Part shown: positions 6,863-14,382 of the stretch, in pieces
Position numbering within the stretch: the stretch's first letter is position 1
Layout of the letters: the number at the start of each line of letters is the position of its first letter
Assembly (NCBI RefSeq): GCF_006715045.1
Contig: NZ_VFML01000001.1
Location: 4,432,501-4,496,500 of the forward strand
Direction: 5' to 3'
Source of the DNA: Amycolatopsis cihanbeyliensis
Lineage (GTDB): Bacteria > Actinomycetota > Actinomycetes > Mycobacteriales > Pseudonocardiaceae
Length of the DNA: 64,000 nt
The notes under the pieces: model-generated
Told to the model about the DNA's origin: nothing
Seen by the model: only the letters and a program-made list of their open reading frames with translations
Database searches by the model: none
Made by a program: the position numbers and the translations under genes

Positions 6863-7870
6863 TCAGCGGGGGTCCCAGAGGACGTCGCGCATCACCGGGA
6901 GCTCCCTGCGCAGTCCTTGCCAGCCGGCGCAGTGGATGTTGTGCGCGCAGTCGTACTCGACGAACCAGCTGTTGGTGATCCCGTTGGCCAGCAGGTGCTG
7001 GTGGAACTCGTAACTCAGCCGGTGTGCCTGGGCCTCCAGCGGGTCACCGTGTTGCGTGCCGCCGTAGAGCACCGTGTGCACCCCGCTGAGCGCGCCGACC
7101 CGGTGCTGCGGGTTGTTGAACGCCCAGGAGCCGTCGCCGGGCGCGCCGAAGGGGCCGTCCAGCGGGAACCCCTCGATCTCCATCGAACCGGTGACGGCGG
7201 TGCGCATCCGCACGTCCTCCAGGTTGTAGCCCCCGGAGAAACCCGCGGCGAACCGGAACAGCCCGGGCCGGTGGGTGGCGTGCCGGATCGCGGCGAACGC
7301 GCCCATGGAGAACCCGGCGATCGCGCGGCCCTCCCGCTCGCGGATGGTGTTCAGGTTCTGGTCGATCCACGGTACGAGCTGGTCGAGGTGGAAGGTGTCC
7401 CATTGCTGGACGCCCGCGGATTGGTTGACCCAGTTGGTCGCCCAGCCCGCCTTGCCCGCCTCGGCGGTCACCGTGATGAACGGGAATCCCCGGGTGATCC
7501 CCTCCACGTCGGCCTCGTTGTGCCAGGCGCCCGGCCCCTGGCCGCGGCCGTGGAACAGGTACAGCACCGGATAGCTCAGGGCCGGGTTGTAGCCCTCGGG
7601 CAGGGTGACGATCACGTCGTGGTAGTCCCAGGCGATGGCGCGGGTGTCCACCGCGCCGGTGTGGATGTTCACCACATACGACCGTGGCGTGCTGCGTAGC
7701 ACGTTGCGTACCTCGATGCCGTGCCCGGAGGTGAAGGTCGGTTGTGCGGCGGCGCCCACCGGTGCCGGCGCGACGATCAGGGTCGCCACGAGCGCGACGA
7801 CCACTGACAGGGCGCGGCGCCAGCGCGCTCGCCGTGGGGCGGCAGGGTGTTCGTACGACCGGAAAGCCAC
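6863..7870 (-). CDS. Secreted esterase / mycolyltransferase-fold protein
   Basis: A 335-residue protein starting at GTG 7870, chosen for the GGAGGAG site seven bases upstream. Residues ~15-45 form a signal peptide (RRALSVVVALVATLIVAPA, then an AAA-type cleavage region). The mature part is an alpha/beta-hydrolase of the esterase-D/antigen-85 type: PVLYLFHGRGQG near residue 105, nucleophile Ser in AGFSMGAF near 190, and a late His (CAHNIHCAGW) as probable third triad member. It probably hydrolyses or transfers esters outside the cell; the substrate is unknown. It is divergent from the padR gene. Confidence 0.82.
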   Translation of the reverse strand: MAFRSYEHPAAPRRARWRRALSVVVALVATLIVAPAPVGAAAQPTFTSGHGIEVRNVLRSTPRSYVVNIHTGAVDTRAIAWDYHDVIVTLPEGYNPALSYPVLYLFHGRGQGPGAWHNEADVEGITRGFPFITVTAEAGKAGWATNWVNQSAGVQQWDTFHLDQLVPWIDQNLNTIREREGRAIAGFSMGAFAAIRHATHRPGLFRFAAGFSGGYNLEDVRMRTAVTGSMEIEGFPLDGPFGAPGDGSWAFNNPQHRVGALSGVHTVLYGGTQHGDPLEAQAHRLSYEFHQHLLANGITNSWFVEYDCAHNIHCAGWQGLRRELPVMRDVLWDPR

Positions 7871-7957
7871 GTGCCATCTCCTCCGTGCTGATCCGCGGGT
7901 CTGCCCAGAGGACGCTAGGCGAGTCCGTTGAAATTCCGATGAAACGGCCGCCAACCT

Positions 7958-7976
7958 TATAGCAAGTTGCTATAAT
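7958..7976 (+). promoter_or_regulatory. PadR operator overlapping a -10 box
   Basis: TATAGCAA (7958-7965) and TTGCTATA (7967-7974) form a perfect 8-bp inverted repeat around one base. Its right arm includes TATAAT (7971-7976), a consensus -10 element 27 nt before the padR ATG. No good -35 is visible. The layout fits repression by the adjacent PadR protein; that link is inference. Confidence 0.65.
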
Positions 7977-8002
7977 GCAGTACGGACGAAGGGATGGGTG
8001 CG

Positions 8003-8620
8003 ATGGCTCGGCTGCGCAGGGTGGATCGCGATCTGGCGGCGGTGACCGTGCTCGCGCTGCTGCTCCAGGGGCCCCGGCACACCTACGAGATGCACCGGCT
8101 GATCGTCGACACGCACAAGGATTTCGTCACCGGCCTGCCGCGGCGGCTGTACCACGCGGTGGAGCGGCTGGAGCGGGACGGCCTGATCGGCGTGGTCGAG
8201 CACAGCCGCGCGGGGAGCCGCCCGGAGCGCACCATCTACCGGCTCACCGAGCAGGGGCGGTCGGCGCTCACGGATCGGGTGTACCGGCTGCTGGCGACCC
8301 CGGATCGGGACGCGACGCTGTTGGTCGCCGGGCTCTCGCTGATCGGCTGCCTGCCGGTGGACCGGGCCGGGCAGGCACTGGCCGAGCGTGCCGAGGCACT
8401 GGCCCGCGCGGTGCGGCAGACCGAAGACCAGTTGCGATCCGTGCCGGCGGAGCTGCCGCGGGTGCTGCTGCTCGAAGCCGAGTACGAGCTGACCCGCTTG
8501 GGTGCCGAGCGGGACTGGGTACGGGCGCGGCTGGCCGAGCTGGATTCCGGCGAACTGGCCTGGCCTGCCGATCTCAGGCGGCTGATGCCGATCGAGGAGG
8601 CGCTTGATGACCTGACCTGA
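8003..8620 (+). CDS. PadR-family transcriptional regulator
   Basis: A 205-residue protein. ATG 8003 is preferred (AAGGG nine bases upstream) over ATG 7994. Residues ~10-85 are the PadR winged helix (VTVLALLLQGPRHTYEMHRL, then LYHAVERLERDGLI and a wing TIYRLTEQGRSAL). Residues ~110-200 are a helical C-terminal dimerisation region of the PadR/Vir type. It probably represses its own gene and the downstream VOC gene in the absence of a ligand, using the operator at 7958-7974. A hairpin follows directly. Confidence 0.88.
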   Translation: MARLRRVDRDLAAVTVLALLLQGPRHTYEMHRLIVDTHKDFVTGLPRRLYHAVERLERDGLIGVVEHSRAGSRPERTIYRLTEQGRSALTDRVYRLLATPDRDATLLVAGLSLIGCLPVDRAGQALAERAEALARAVRQTEDQLRSVPAELPRVLLLEAEYELTRLGAERDWVRARLAELDSGELAWPADLRRLMPIEEALDDLT

Positions 8621-8623
8621 AAG

Positions 8624-8657
8624 CCATCGGCGTGATGCGGCAACACCACGCCGATGG
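8624..8657 (+). terminator. Hairpin after padR
   Basis: CCATCGGCGTG (8624-8634) and CACGCCGATGG (8647-8657) form a perfect 11-bp stem with a 12-nt loop, 3 nt after the padR stop. There is no U-run, so termination may be partial. Confidence 0.55.
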
Positions 8658-8821
8658 CGGAAGCACCCCGAACCGATCCACTGGCGCGAACCGGTACTCG
8701 AGATGCGGCATATTCAGGGTATCCGATCGCGCTCCGTGGAACGGAAGCGCGCCCGCGCCGGGAAACACCCCGCCGTGGCGCTCATCCCGTTCGAAACACA
8801 AACATAAAGGAGCGAAAGGAA

Positions 8822-9544
8822 ATGCCCGAAGGTTATTTCGTCGCGCACGAACTGCGCGTCTCGGATGTGGCGGCAGGCGCGGCGTTCTACGGCGACCTGT
8901 TCGGCTGGACCGCCATCGCCACGCCGACCGGCAGGCAACTGCGCGCCGATCACACCCCGCTCGGCGGGGTGAGCCAGGTCAAGGACGGAGTCCCGCCGCA
9001 CTGGAGCAGCTGCGTGGCGGTGACCGATGTGCCCGCCGCGGTCGGCACCGCCACGGCCCATGGCGCGACCGTGACCACGCCAGGCGGCCGGCCGGTGCGT
9101 GTCCCCGGCCAGGGTTGGCTGGCGCCGATCCTGGATCCGGCGCGGGGGTTCTTCCTCATCGCCGAACCGGCCGCCGGAGTGCCGGCAGGGACACCGGGGA
9201 CCTTCGCCCGGCACCGGCTGCATGCCACCGACCCCAGCGCGGCGGCCGCCTTCTACCAGGCGGTGCTGCCCTGGCAGGTCCATGGTGGTACCGGCGAGGT
9301 CACCCACACCTTCCGGCTCCCCGGCGGCGCGCCGGTGGCCGAGGTCGTCCAGGCCGACGGCCCCGCGCAGTACTGGCTGCCCTACGTGCTCGTGGCGGAC
9401 CTGGACGCCGCCTGCGCACTGGCCGCCGAGCTCGGCGCCGCCGTGCACGACGACCGTGGCGCCGCGCCGACCGGCGGTGGCTCGTGCGTGATCGTCGATC
9501 CGCAGGGTGCCGAACTCGGCCTTTGCGCGGAGCCCCGGCGGTGA
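8822..9544 (+). CDS. VOC-family (glyoxalase-like) protein, two domains
   Basis: A 240-residue protein from ATG 8822, with a strong AAAGGA-type site just upstream; longer frames lack one. It holds two glyoxalase/bleomycin-resistance-type beta-alpha-beta repeats. The first covers residues ~5-115 (VSDVAAGAAFYGDLFGW) and the second ~120-238 (TDPSAAAAFYQAVLPWQ, ending IVDPQGAELGL). Such proteins bind metals or sequester or modify small hydrophobic compounds. The exact role is not predictable. It lies downstream of padR, suggesting ligand-induced expression. Confidence 0.85.
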   Translation: MPEGYFVAHELRVSDVAAGAAFYGDLFGWTAIATPTGRQLRADHTPLGGVSQVKDGVPPHWSSCVAVTDVPAAVGTATAHGATVTTPGGRPVRVPGQGWLAPILDPARGFFLIAEPAAGVPAGTPGTFARHRLHATDPSAAAAFYQAVLPWQVHGGTGEVTHTFRLPGGAPVAEVVQADGPAQYWLPYVLVADLDAACALAAELGAAVHDDRGAAPTGGGSCVIVDPQGAELGLCAEPRR

Positions 9545-9593
9545 ATATGTAACCATCCGGGGTGGGGACGGGCGCCGGAGAAGCGGGGGCACG

Positions 9594-12347
9594 ATGAGCG
9601 CACAGCTGCGGCTCGCCGTGCTCGGCCCGCTTCGGGCCTGGCGCGGCGGGCAGCCGCTCGATCTGGGGCCGATCCGCCAGCAGGCGCTGCTGGCGGCCCT
9701 GGTGCTCCGCCCGGATGTGCCGGTCAGCCAGCAGGAACTGCTCGAAAGCGTGTGGGGCACGGAACCACCGGGCACGGGCGGCAAGGTGGTTCCGGTCTAC
9801 GTGCACCGGCTGCGCAAGTGCCTGCGCGCGGACGGGGCGGGCCCTGCGGACTCGGTGATCGGCACGGGTCGCGGTGGCTACCGCTTCGCCAGCGCGGGTG
9901 TCCGGCTGGACTCGGTGCGCCTGGCGGAAATCCTCGCCGAGGCGAACGCGGCCGACCGGGCGGGCGATCTGGCCGGGGCCGTCCACGCGTACGCGGGGGC
10001 GCTCGAGTTGTTCCGGGGCGAGCCGCTGGCCGGGCTGCCCGGACCCTTCGCGGCGGGGGAACGGCTGCGGCTGACCGAACGCCGGACCGCCCTGCTGCAG
10101 GAAAAGCTGGAGCGGCAACTGCGGCTGGGCCGGTACGCCGACGCGGTCGCCGAACTGTCCGCGTTGCTGCCTGCGCACCCGCATAACGAGCCGCTCGGTG
10201 CGCTGCTGATGCGCGCCCTGTACGGCAGCGGTCGTGCCGGCGACGCACTGGCCGTGTTCACCCGGCTGCGCCGCCGCCTGGTGGACGATCTCGGGGTGGA
10301 ACCGGGCGGCCCGCTGCGTCGGGTGCAGCAGGCGGTGCTGCGCGGGGAGGACGAGCTGCTCGGCGTGACCGCGGTCGGCCGGGCTCGGCCCGCTCGGCCA
10401 CGGAACGAGCTGCCCGCCGACACCGGGGAGCTGGCCGGGCGCGGGCCGGAACTCGCGTCGCTCGGGACGCCCGCGGACGCCGCGGTGGTGTCGGTCGACG
10501 CCGTGCACGGGGTGGCCGGTGCGGGTAAGACCGCGCTGGTGGTCCGCGCGGCACACCGGCTGCGGGCGGATCACCCGGATGGTTGCCTGTTCGTGGACCT
10601 GCACGGGCACACCGAGGGTCGCACGCCGCTGACCACGCAACGCGCGCTGCGGCGGCTGCTGCGGTCGGTCGGCGTGGACGACAGTGCTCACCCGGACGAC
10701 CCCGATGAACTGACCGCGTGCTGGCGATCCGCGAGTGCCTCGCTACGCCTGCTGCTGGTGCTCGACGATGCCGCCGGGGCCGGGCAGGTACGCCCGCTGC
10801 TGCCGACCGGGCCGGGCAGCCGGGTGCTGGTGACCAGCAGGCAGCGGCTCACCGGGCTGGAGGTGCAGCGCAGGATCTCCCTGGAACCCCTCGACCTCGA
10901 CACGGCGGGCGAACTCCTCGGTCGTATCGCCGGCGGATCCCGCGCCGCCCGGGAGCCGGGCGCCGTGCGCGAGCTGGCCCGGCTGTGCGGGCGGCTGCCG
11001 CTGGCGCTGTGGCTCGCCGGAGCCCGGCTGCAAGATCGTCCTATGTGGACGTTTCAGTGGCTGGTGGAGCGGCTGGCCGACGACGAGCGCAGGCTCGGCG
11101 AACTGGCCGCGGGGGACCGCAGCGTCGCGGCGGCGTTGCGGCTGTCCTACGCGCAGCTTCCCGTGGCCGCCCGGCGCGCGTTCCGCGCGCTCGGGCAGTG
11201 CCCGACGGTGCGGCACGATCGACTGGGGCTGGCCGCGATGCTGGACTGTTCGGCCGAGGAAGCCGAACGGCTGCTGGAAGGCCTTGTCGACGCGAGCCTG
11301 CTGGAACAGCCCGCGGCCGGCCGGTACCGGTTGCACGACCTGGTCGCGGTGTACGCCCGGCACGCCGTTCCGCAGGAGCACGGGGAGACCCTGGTCGCGG
11401 CCCGGATCAGGGTGTTCGAGCTCTGTATCGCCGCGGCCCGGTGCGCGAGCGACTGGGGCTTCGCCGGCTACCCGACCGGCCCCACACCGTTCACCGGCTG
11501 GGCGGAGGCCGCCGCCTGGCTGGACGCCGCCGGAGGCGAACTCGTCGACGTGGTCGGGCAGGCGGCGGCCGACGGGCATGCCGACCATGCTTGCCGGCTC
11601 GCCGAGGCACTGGTCGACTACCTCACCCGGCAGGGCCGGTACCACGAGTGCCGCGGCGCGCTGGAGATCGCGCTGCCGCTGGCCGACCAGGCCGGTGACC
11701 GGCGGTTGGCCTCCTCGCTGCGGCTGTGCTTCGGTCTTGTCGCCGGCACTCAGGGCCGGTACGAGCAGGCGGGGGACTGGTTCGCCGAGGCCTTGCGGAT
11801 CGGGCGGTGTAGCGGCGACCGGCGGGAGGAGGCCCGTGCCCTCGGCGGGCTGGGCATGGTGGCCACGGCGCTCGGGCGGTATGCCCAGGCGCTCGAGCGG
11901 CTGACCGAGGCGGTGGCCATGGCCGAGGAGTTGGCGGACCACTGGCTGGCCGGAACAGCGATCTCCGGGATCGGTTTCATCCACCATGTGTACGGGCGGC
12001 ACGAGGAGGCGCTGGACTGCTTCGCGCGTTCCGGCGTGCTGGGCGAGAAGACCGGCAGCGTGAAGATCCTGGGAAACACGATGTGCGCCACCGGCAGCGT
12101 CCAGCTCGAACTCGGGCGGCCGGCCGAGGCCGCGATCGCGTTGCGGCAGGCCGTGGAACTGGCCGAGCGGCTCGGGGACGTCCAACTCCACGCGTTCAGC
12201 CTGACCCGGCTGGGTAGTGCCGAGCAGGAAATGGGAAACCAGGACACCGGGACTCGGCTCCACTACCGGGCGCTTGCCATGGTCACCGAGCAGACCACGG
12301 TGGACCTCGAACTGGAGATCCGGGCCCGGCTGGCTGTCAGGGGGTGA
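9594..12347 (+). CDS. SARP-family regulator with ATPase and TPR domains (first)
   Basis: A 917-residue protein from ATG 9594 (GGGGG upstream). Residues ~5-95 are an OmpR-like winged helix and ~100-245 the bacterial transcriptional activation domain (BTAD), together the SARP signature. Residues ~285-560 are an NB-ARC/STAND ATPase with Walker A GVAGAGKT near 305 and Walker B LLLVLDDAAG near 385. Residues ~640-917 are TPR-type repeats. Large SARPs of this AfsR type activate transcription, often of secondary-metabolite or development genes. Its 3' end overlaps the convergent marR gene by 11 bp. No biosynthetic genes are adjacent, so its target is unknown. Confidence 0.92.
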   Translation: MSAQLRLAVLGPLRAWRGGQPLDLGPIRQQALLAALVLRPDVPVSQQELLESVWGTEPPGTGGKVVPVYVHRLRKCLRADGAGPADSVIGTGRGGYRFASAGVRLDSVRLAEILAEANAADRAGDLAGAVHAYAGALELFRGEPLAGLPGPFAAGERLRLTERRTALLQEKLERQLRLGRYADAVAELSALLPAHPHNEPLGALLMRALYGSGRAGDALAVFTRLRRRLVDDLGVEPGGPLRRVQQAVLRGEDELLGVTAVGRARPARPRNELPADTGELAGRGPELASLGTPADAAVVSVDAVHGVAGAGKTALVVRAAHRLRADHPDGCLFVDLHGHTEGRTPLTTQRALRRLLRSVGVDDSAHPDDPDELTACWRSASASLRLLLVLDDAAGAGQVRPLLPTGPGSRVLVTSRQRLTGLEVQRRISLEPLDLDTAGELLGRIAGGSRAAREPGAVRELARLCGRLPLALWLAGARLQDRPMWTFQWLVERLADDERRLGELAAGDRSVAAALRLSYAQLPVAARRAFRALGQCPTVRHDRLGLAAMLDCSAEEAERLLEGLVDASLLEQPAAGRYRLHDLVAVYARHAVPQEHGETLVAARIRVFELCIAAARCASDWGFAGYPTGPTPFTGWAEAAAWLDAAGGELVDVVGQAAADGHADHACRLAEALVDYLTRQGRYHECRGALEIALPLADQAGDRRLASSLRLCFGLVAGTQGRYEQAGDWFAEALRIGRCSGDRREEARALGGLGMVATALGRYAQALERLTEAVAMAEELADHWLAGTAISGIGFIHHVYGRHEEALDCFARSGVLGEKTGSVKILGNTMCATGSVQLELGRPAEAAIALRQAVELAERLGDVQLHAFSLTRLGSAEQEMGNQDTGTRLHYRALAMVTEQTTVDLELEIRARLAVRG

Positions 12348-12786
12348 ACTCGAGGGTGGCGAGGGCGCTGACCAGGGGAGCCAGTTCGGGGAGTTCGGCG
12401 GCCTCGTCCAGTGCCGCGGACAGTGCCGCGTCGTGGGTGGGGCGGGCGGCGCCGAACAACTCCCTTCCGGCAGGGGTGAACTCGGTGTAGATACCGCGCC
12501 GGTCGGTCGGGCACAGGTAGCGCTGTAGCAGCCCGCGGTCCTCCAGCCTGCCGACCAGCCGGGTGGTCGCCGACTGGCTCAGTACCACCGCGTTGGCGAG
12601 CTGGTTCATCCGCAGGTGGAAGCCGTCCTGCCGGGACAGCACGTCCAGCAGTGAGTACTCGCTGACGGACAACTCGTGCTCCCGTTGCAGGGCTCGCTCC
12701 AGCTTGTCCTCGATCCGCGCGTGCAGCGCGGCCAGGGTGCGCCAGCCCTGGGCGCGGGCTTCGACGGCGTCATCGGGCACTGACAC
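12337..12786 (-). CDS. MarR-family regulator
   Basis: A 149-residue protein, probable GTG start at 12786 (GGAGG about 12 nt upstream); the start is not certain. It shows the MarR winged helix: SVSEYSLLDVLSRQ near residue 42, recognition helix region MNQLANAVVLSQSATTRLVG near 60, and wing DRRGIYTEFTPAG near 95. It is divergent from an aldo-keto reductase gene, with an inverted repeat between them, so it probably represses that gene and itself until a ligand binds. Confidence 0.85.
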   Translation of the reverse strand: MSVPDDAVEARAQGWRTLAALHARIEDKLERALQREHELSVSEYSLLDVLSRQDGFHLRMNQLANAVVLSQSATTRLVGRLEDRGLLQRYLCPTDRRGIYTEFTPAGRELFGAARPTHDAALSAALDEAAELPELAPLVSALATLEFTP

Positions 12787-12850
12787 GGTGCACCATATCC
12801 TCCGGCTCGGGCGGGTGTGTCCACCATCATTGCACGCCACTGTAGTTTTG

Positions 12851-12876
12851 ATTTGCAATAACCAGCGTACGCAAAT
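12851..12876. promoter_or_regulatory. MarR-type operator between marR and the aldo-keto reductase
   Basis: ATTTGC (12851-12856) and GCAAAT (12871-12876) form a 6-bp inverted repeat in an AT-rich island between the divergent genes. The spacing and position suit a MarR dimer. Confidence 0.45.
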
Positions 12877-12917
12877 ATTGTTGCCGCCGGTAGTCGTCAA
12901 CAGGAAAGGATTGGGTC

Positions 12918-13751
12918 ATGGCTGGCGTACCCACCGTCACGCTGAACAACGGCGTGACCATGCCGCAACTCGGCTTCGGCGTGTTCCAGGTGCCGGAGGC
13001 CGAGACGAAAGCCGCGGTCACGGCCGCGCTCGAAGCCGGCTACCGCAGCATCGACACGGCGACCGCCTACAAGAACGAGGGCGCCGTCGGCCGGGCCCTC
13101 GCCGAGTCCGGGCTGCCCAGGGACGAGCTGTTCGTCACCACCAAGCTGTGGAACAGCGACCAGGGCTACGACGCCACCCTGCGTGCCTTCGACAACAGCC
13201 TCGAGCTGCTCGGGCTGGACTACCTGGACCTGTACCTGATCCACTGGCCGGTCCCGGAGCGGGACCGCTACGTCGAGTCCTGGCAGGCGATGGAGAAGCT
13301 GCATGCCGACGGGCGGATCCGGGCGATCGGGGTGTCCAACTTCCACCCGCAGCACCTGCGCAGGCTCGCGGAGAACAGCGATGTGGTGCCCGCGGTCAAC
13401 CAGATCGAGTTGCACCCCTACCTTCAGCAGGCCGCCCTGCGCGCCTACCACGCCGAGCACGGCATCCACACCGAGGCGTGGAGCCCGCTGGCCAAGGGTG
13501 GCGACCTGCTGAACGAGCAGGCGGTGACCGACCTGGCGAGCAAGCACGAGCGCACACCCGCCCAGATCGTGCTGCGCTGGCACCTGCGGCTCGGCAACAT
13601 CGTCATCCCCAAGTCGGTCACCCCGGAACGCATCCGGGCCAACATCGAGGTTTTCGACTTCGACCTCGACCAGGCGGACCTGGATGCGCTGTCCACGCTG
13701 GACCGTGGTGTGCGCACCGGGCCGGATCCGGAAGCCTTCAACGTGGTCTGA
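12918..13751 (+). CDS. Aldo/keto reductase
   Basis: A 277-residue cytoplasmic NADPH-dependent reductase with a full (beta/alpha)8 set of motifs. The catalytic tetrad is visible as D46 and Y51 (IDTATAYKNE), K76 (TTKLWN) and H109 (YLIHWP). The NADP-binding end shows IPKSVTPERI near residue 230. Length and motifs match the 2,5-diketo-D-gluconate reductase-like AKR group. It would reduce aldehydes or ketones to alcohols; the substrate is unknown. Start ATG 12918 has AGGAAAGG upstream. Regulation is probably by the divergent MarR. Confidence 0.93.
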   Translation: MAGVPTVTLNNGVTMPQLGFGVFQVPEAETKAAVTAALEAGYRSIDTATAYKNEGAVGRALAESGLPRDELFVTTKLWNSDQGYDATLRAFDNSLELLGLDYLDLYLIHWPVPERDRYVESWQAMEKLHADGRIRAIGVSNFHPQHLRRLAENSDVVPAVNQIELHPYLQQAALRAYHAEHGIHTEAWSPLAKGGDLLNEQAVTDLASKHERTPAQIVLRWHLRLGNIVIPKSVTPERIRANIEVFDFDLDQADLDALSTLDRGVRTGPDPEAFNVV

Positions 13752-13869
13752 GCGGGAGAAGGAGGCATGCCGCTGGATCTCGGCCGCGGTCGGCGCGGGC
13801 CGGGGTGGGATTGAGTCGGGCGGTGATCGGGTACCACCTGGACTGCAGACGCAGAAAGGGGGTGCGGAC

Positions 13870-14310
13870 ATGACCGAGGGCAAGGACGCCGGTACCCCGC
13901 CGCAGGACACCGGCCCGCCGGACCAGGCCGAGACCGATCCGGCCGCGCTGAGCAGCAGTGAGGACCTCGACGAGGATCGGCTGCGGGTGGATCCGCTGGA
14001 AGAAGGGGTGGAACCGCCGGAGCGAACGGCCGCGGTCGACCGGTACGGCACGACCCCGTTCGAGGAGCACCAGGGCGAGGACCTCGAGCAGCGGCTGGCC
14101 CAGGAGCAGCCGGACACCCCGGCGACCGGGCTGGACGAGACCCTCGAGCAGGAGACCACGGACGCCGAGTCGGTCGCCCCGCCGGAGCCGGGCAGCGAGG
14201 ACCGGGAGATCCATACCCCGGCGGAGCGCGGCGGCCAGCATGCCGACGAGGCGGGCGGGTCCGTCGCCGACGCGCTGCGGACCCCGCGGCGGCCCGCTCC
14301 TGGCGAGTAG
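13870..14310 (+). CDS. DUF5709-type acidic protein
   Basis: A 146-residue, strongly acidic, Pro/Glu/Asp-rich protein starting at ATG 13870 (GGGGG site). It has the pattern of the actinobacterial DUF5709 family: an SSEDLDEDRL segment, LEEGVEPPER and YGTTPFEEHQGEDLEQRLAQ in the first half, then a disordered tail with SVADALRTPRRPAPGE. There is no signal peptide or membrane segment. Function is unknown; such proteins appear unstructured and are sometimes linked to stress. It sits alone between the reductase and the second SARP. Confidence 0.75.
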   Translation: MTEGKDAGTPPQDTGPPDQAETDPAALSSSEDLDEDRLRVDPLEEGVEPPERTAAVDRYGTTPFEEHQGEDLEQRLAQEQPDTPATGLDETLEQETTDAESVAPPEPGSEDREIHTPAERGGQHADEAGGSVADALRTPRRPAPGE

Positions 14311-14382
14311 CCGTCCACGAGGTGTCCGGCTGGACAACGACCGGCCGCGATCACTTGCTTTCCCGCCGTACACCCTCGATGC

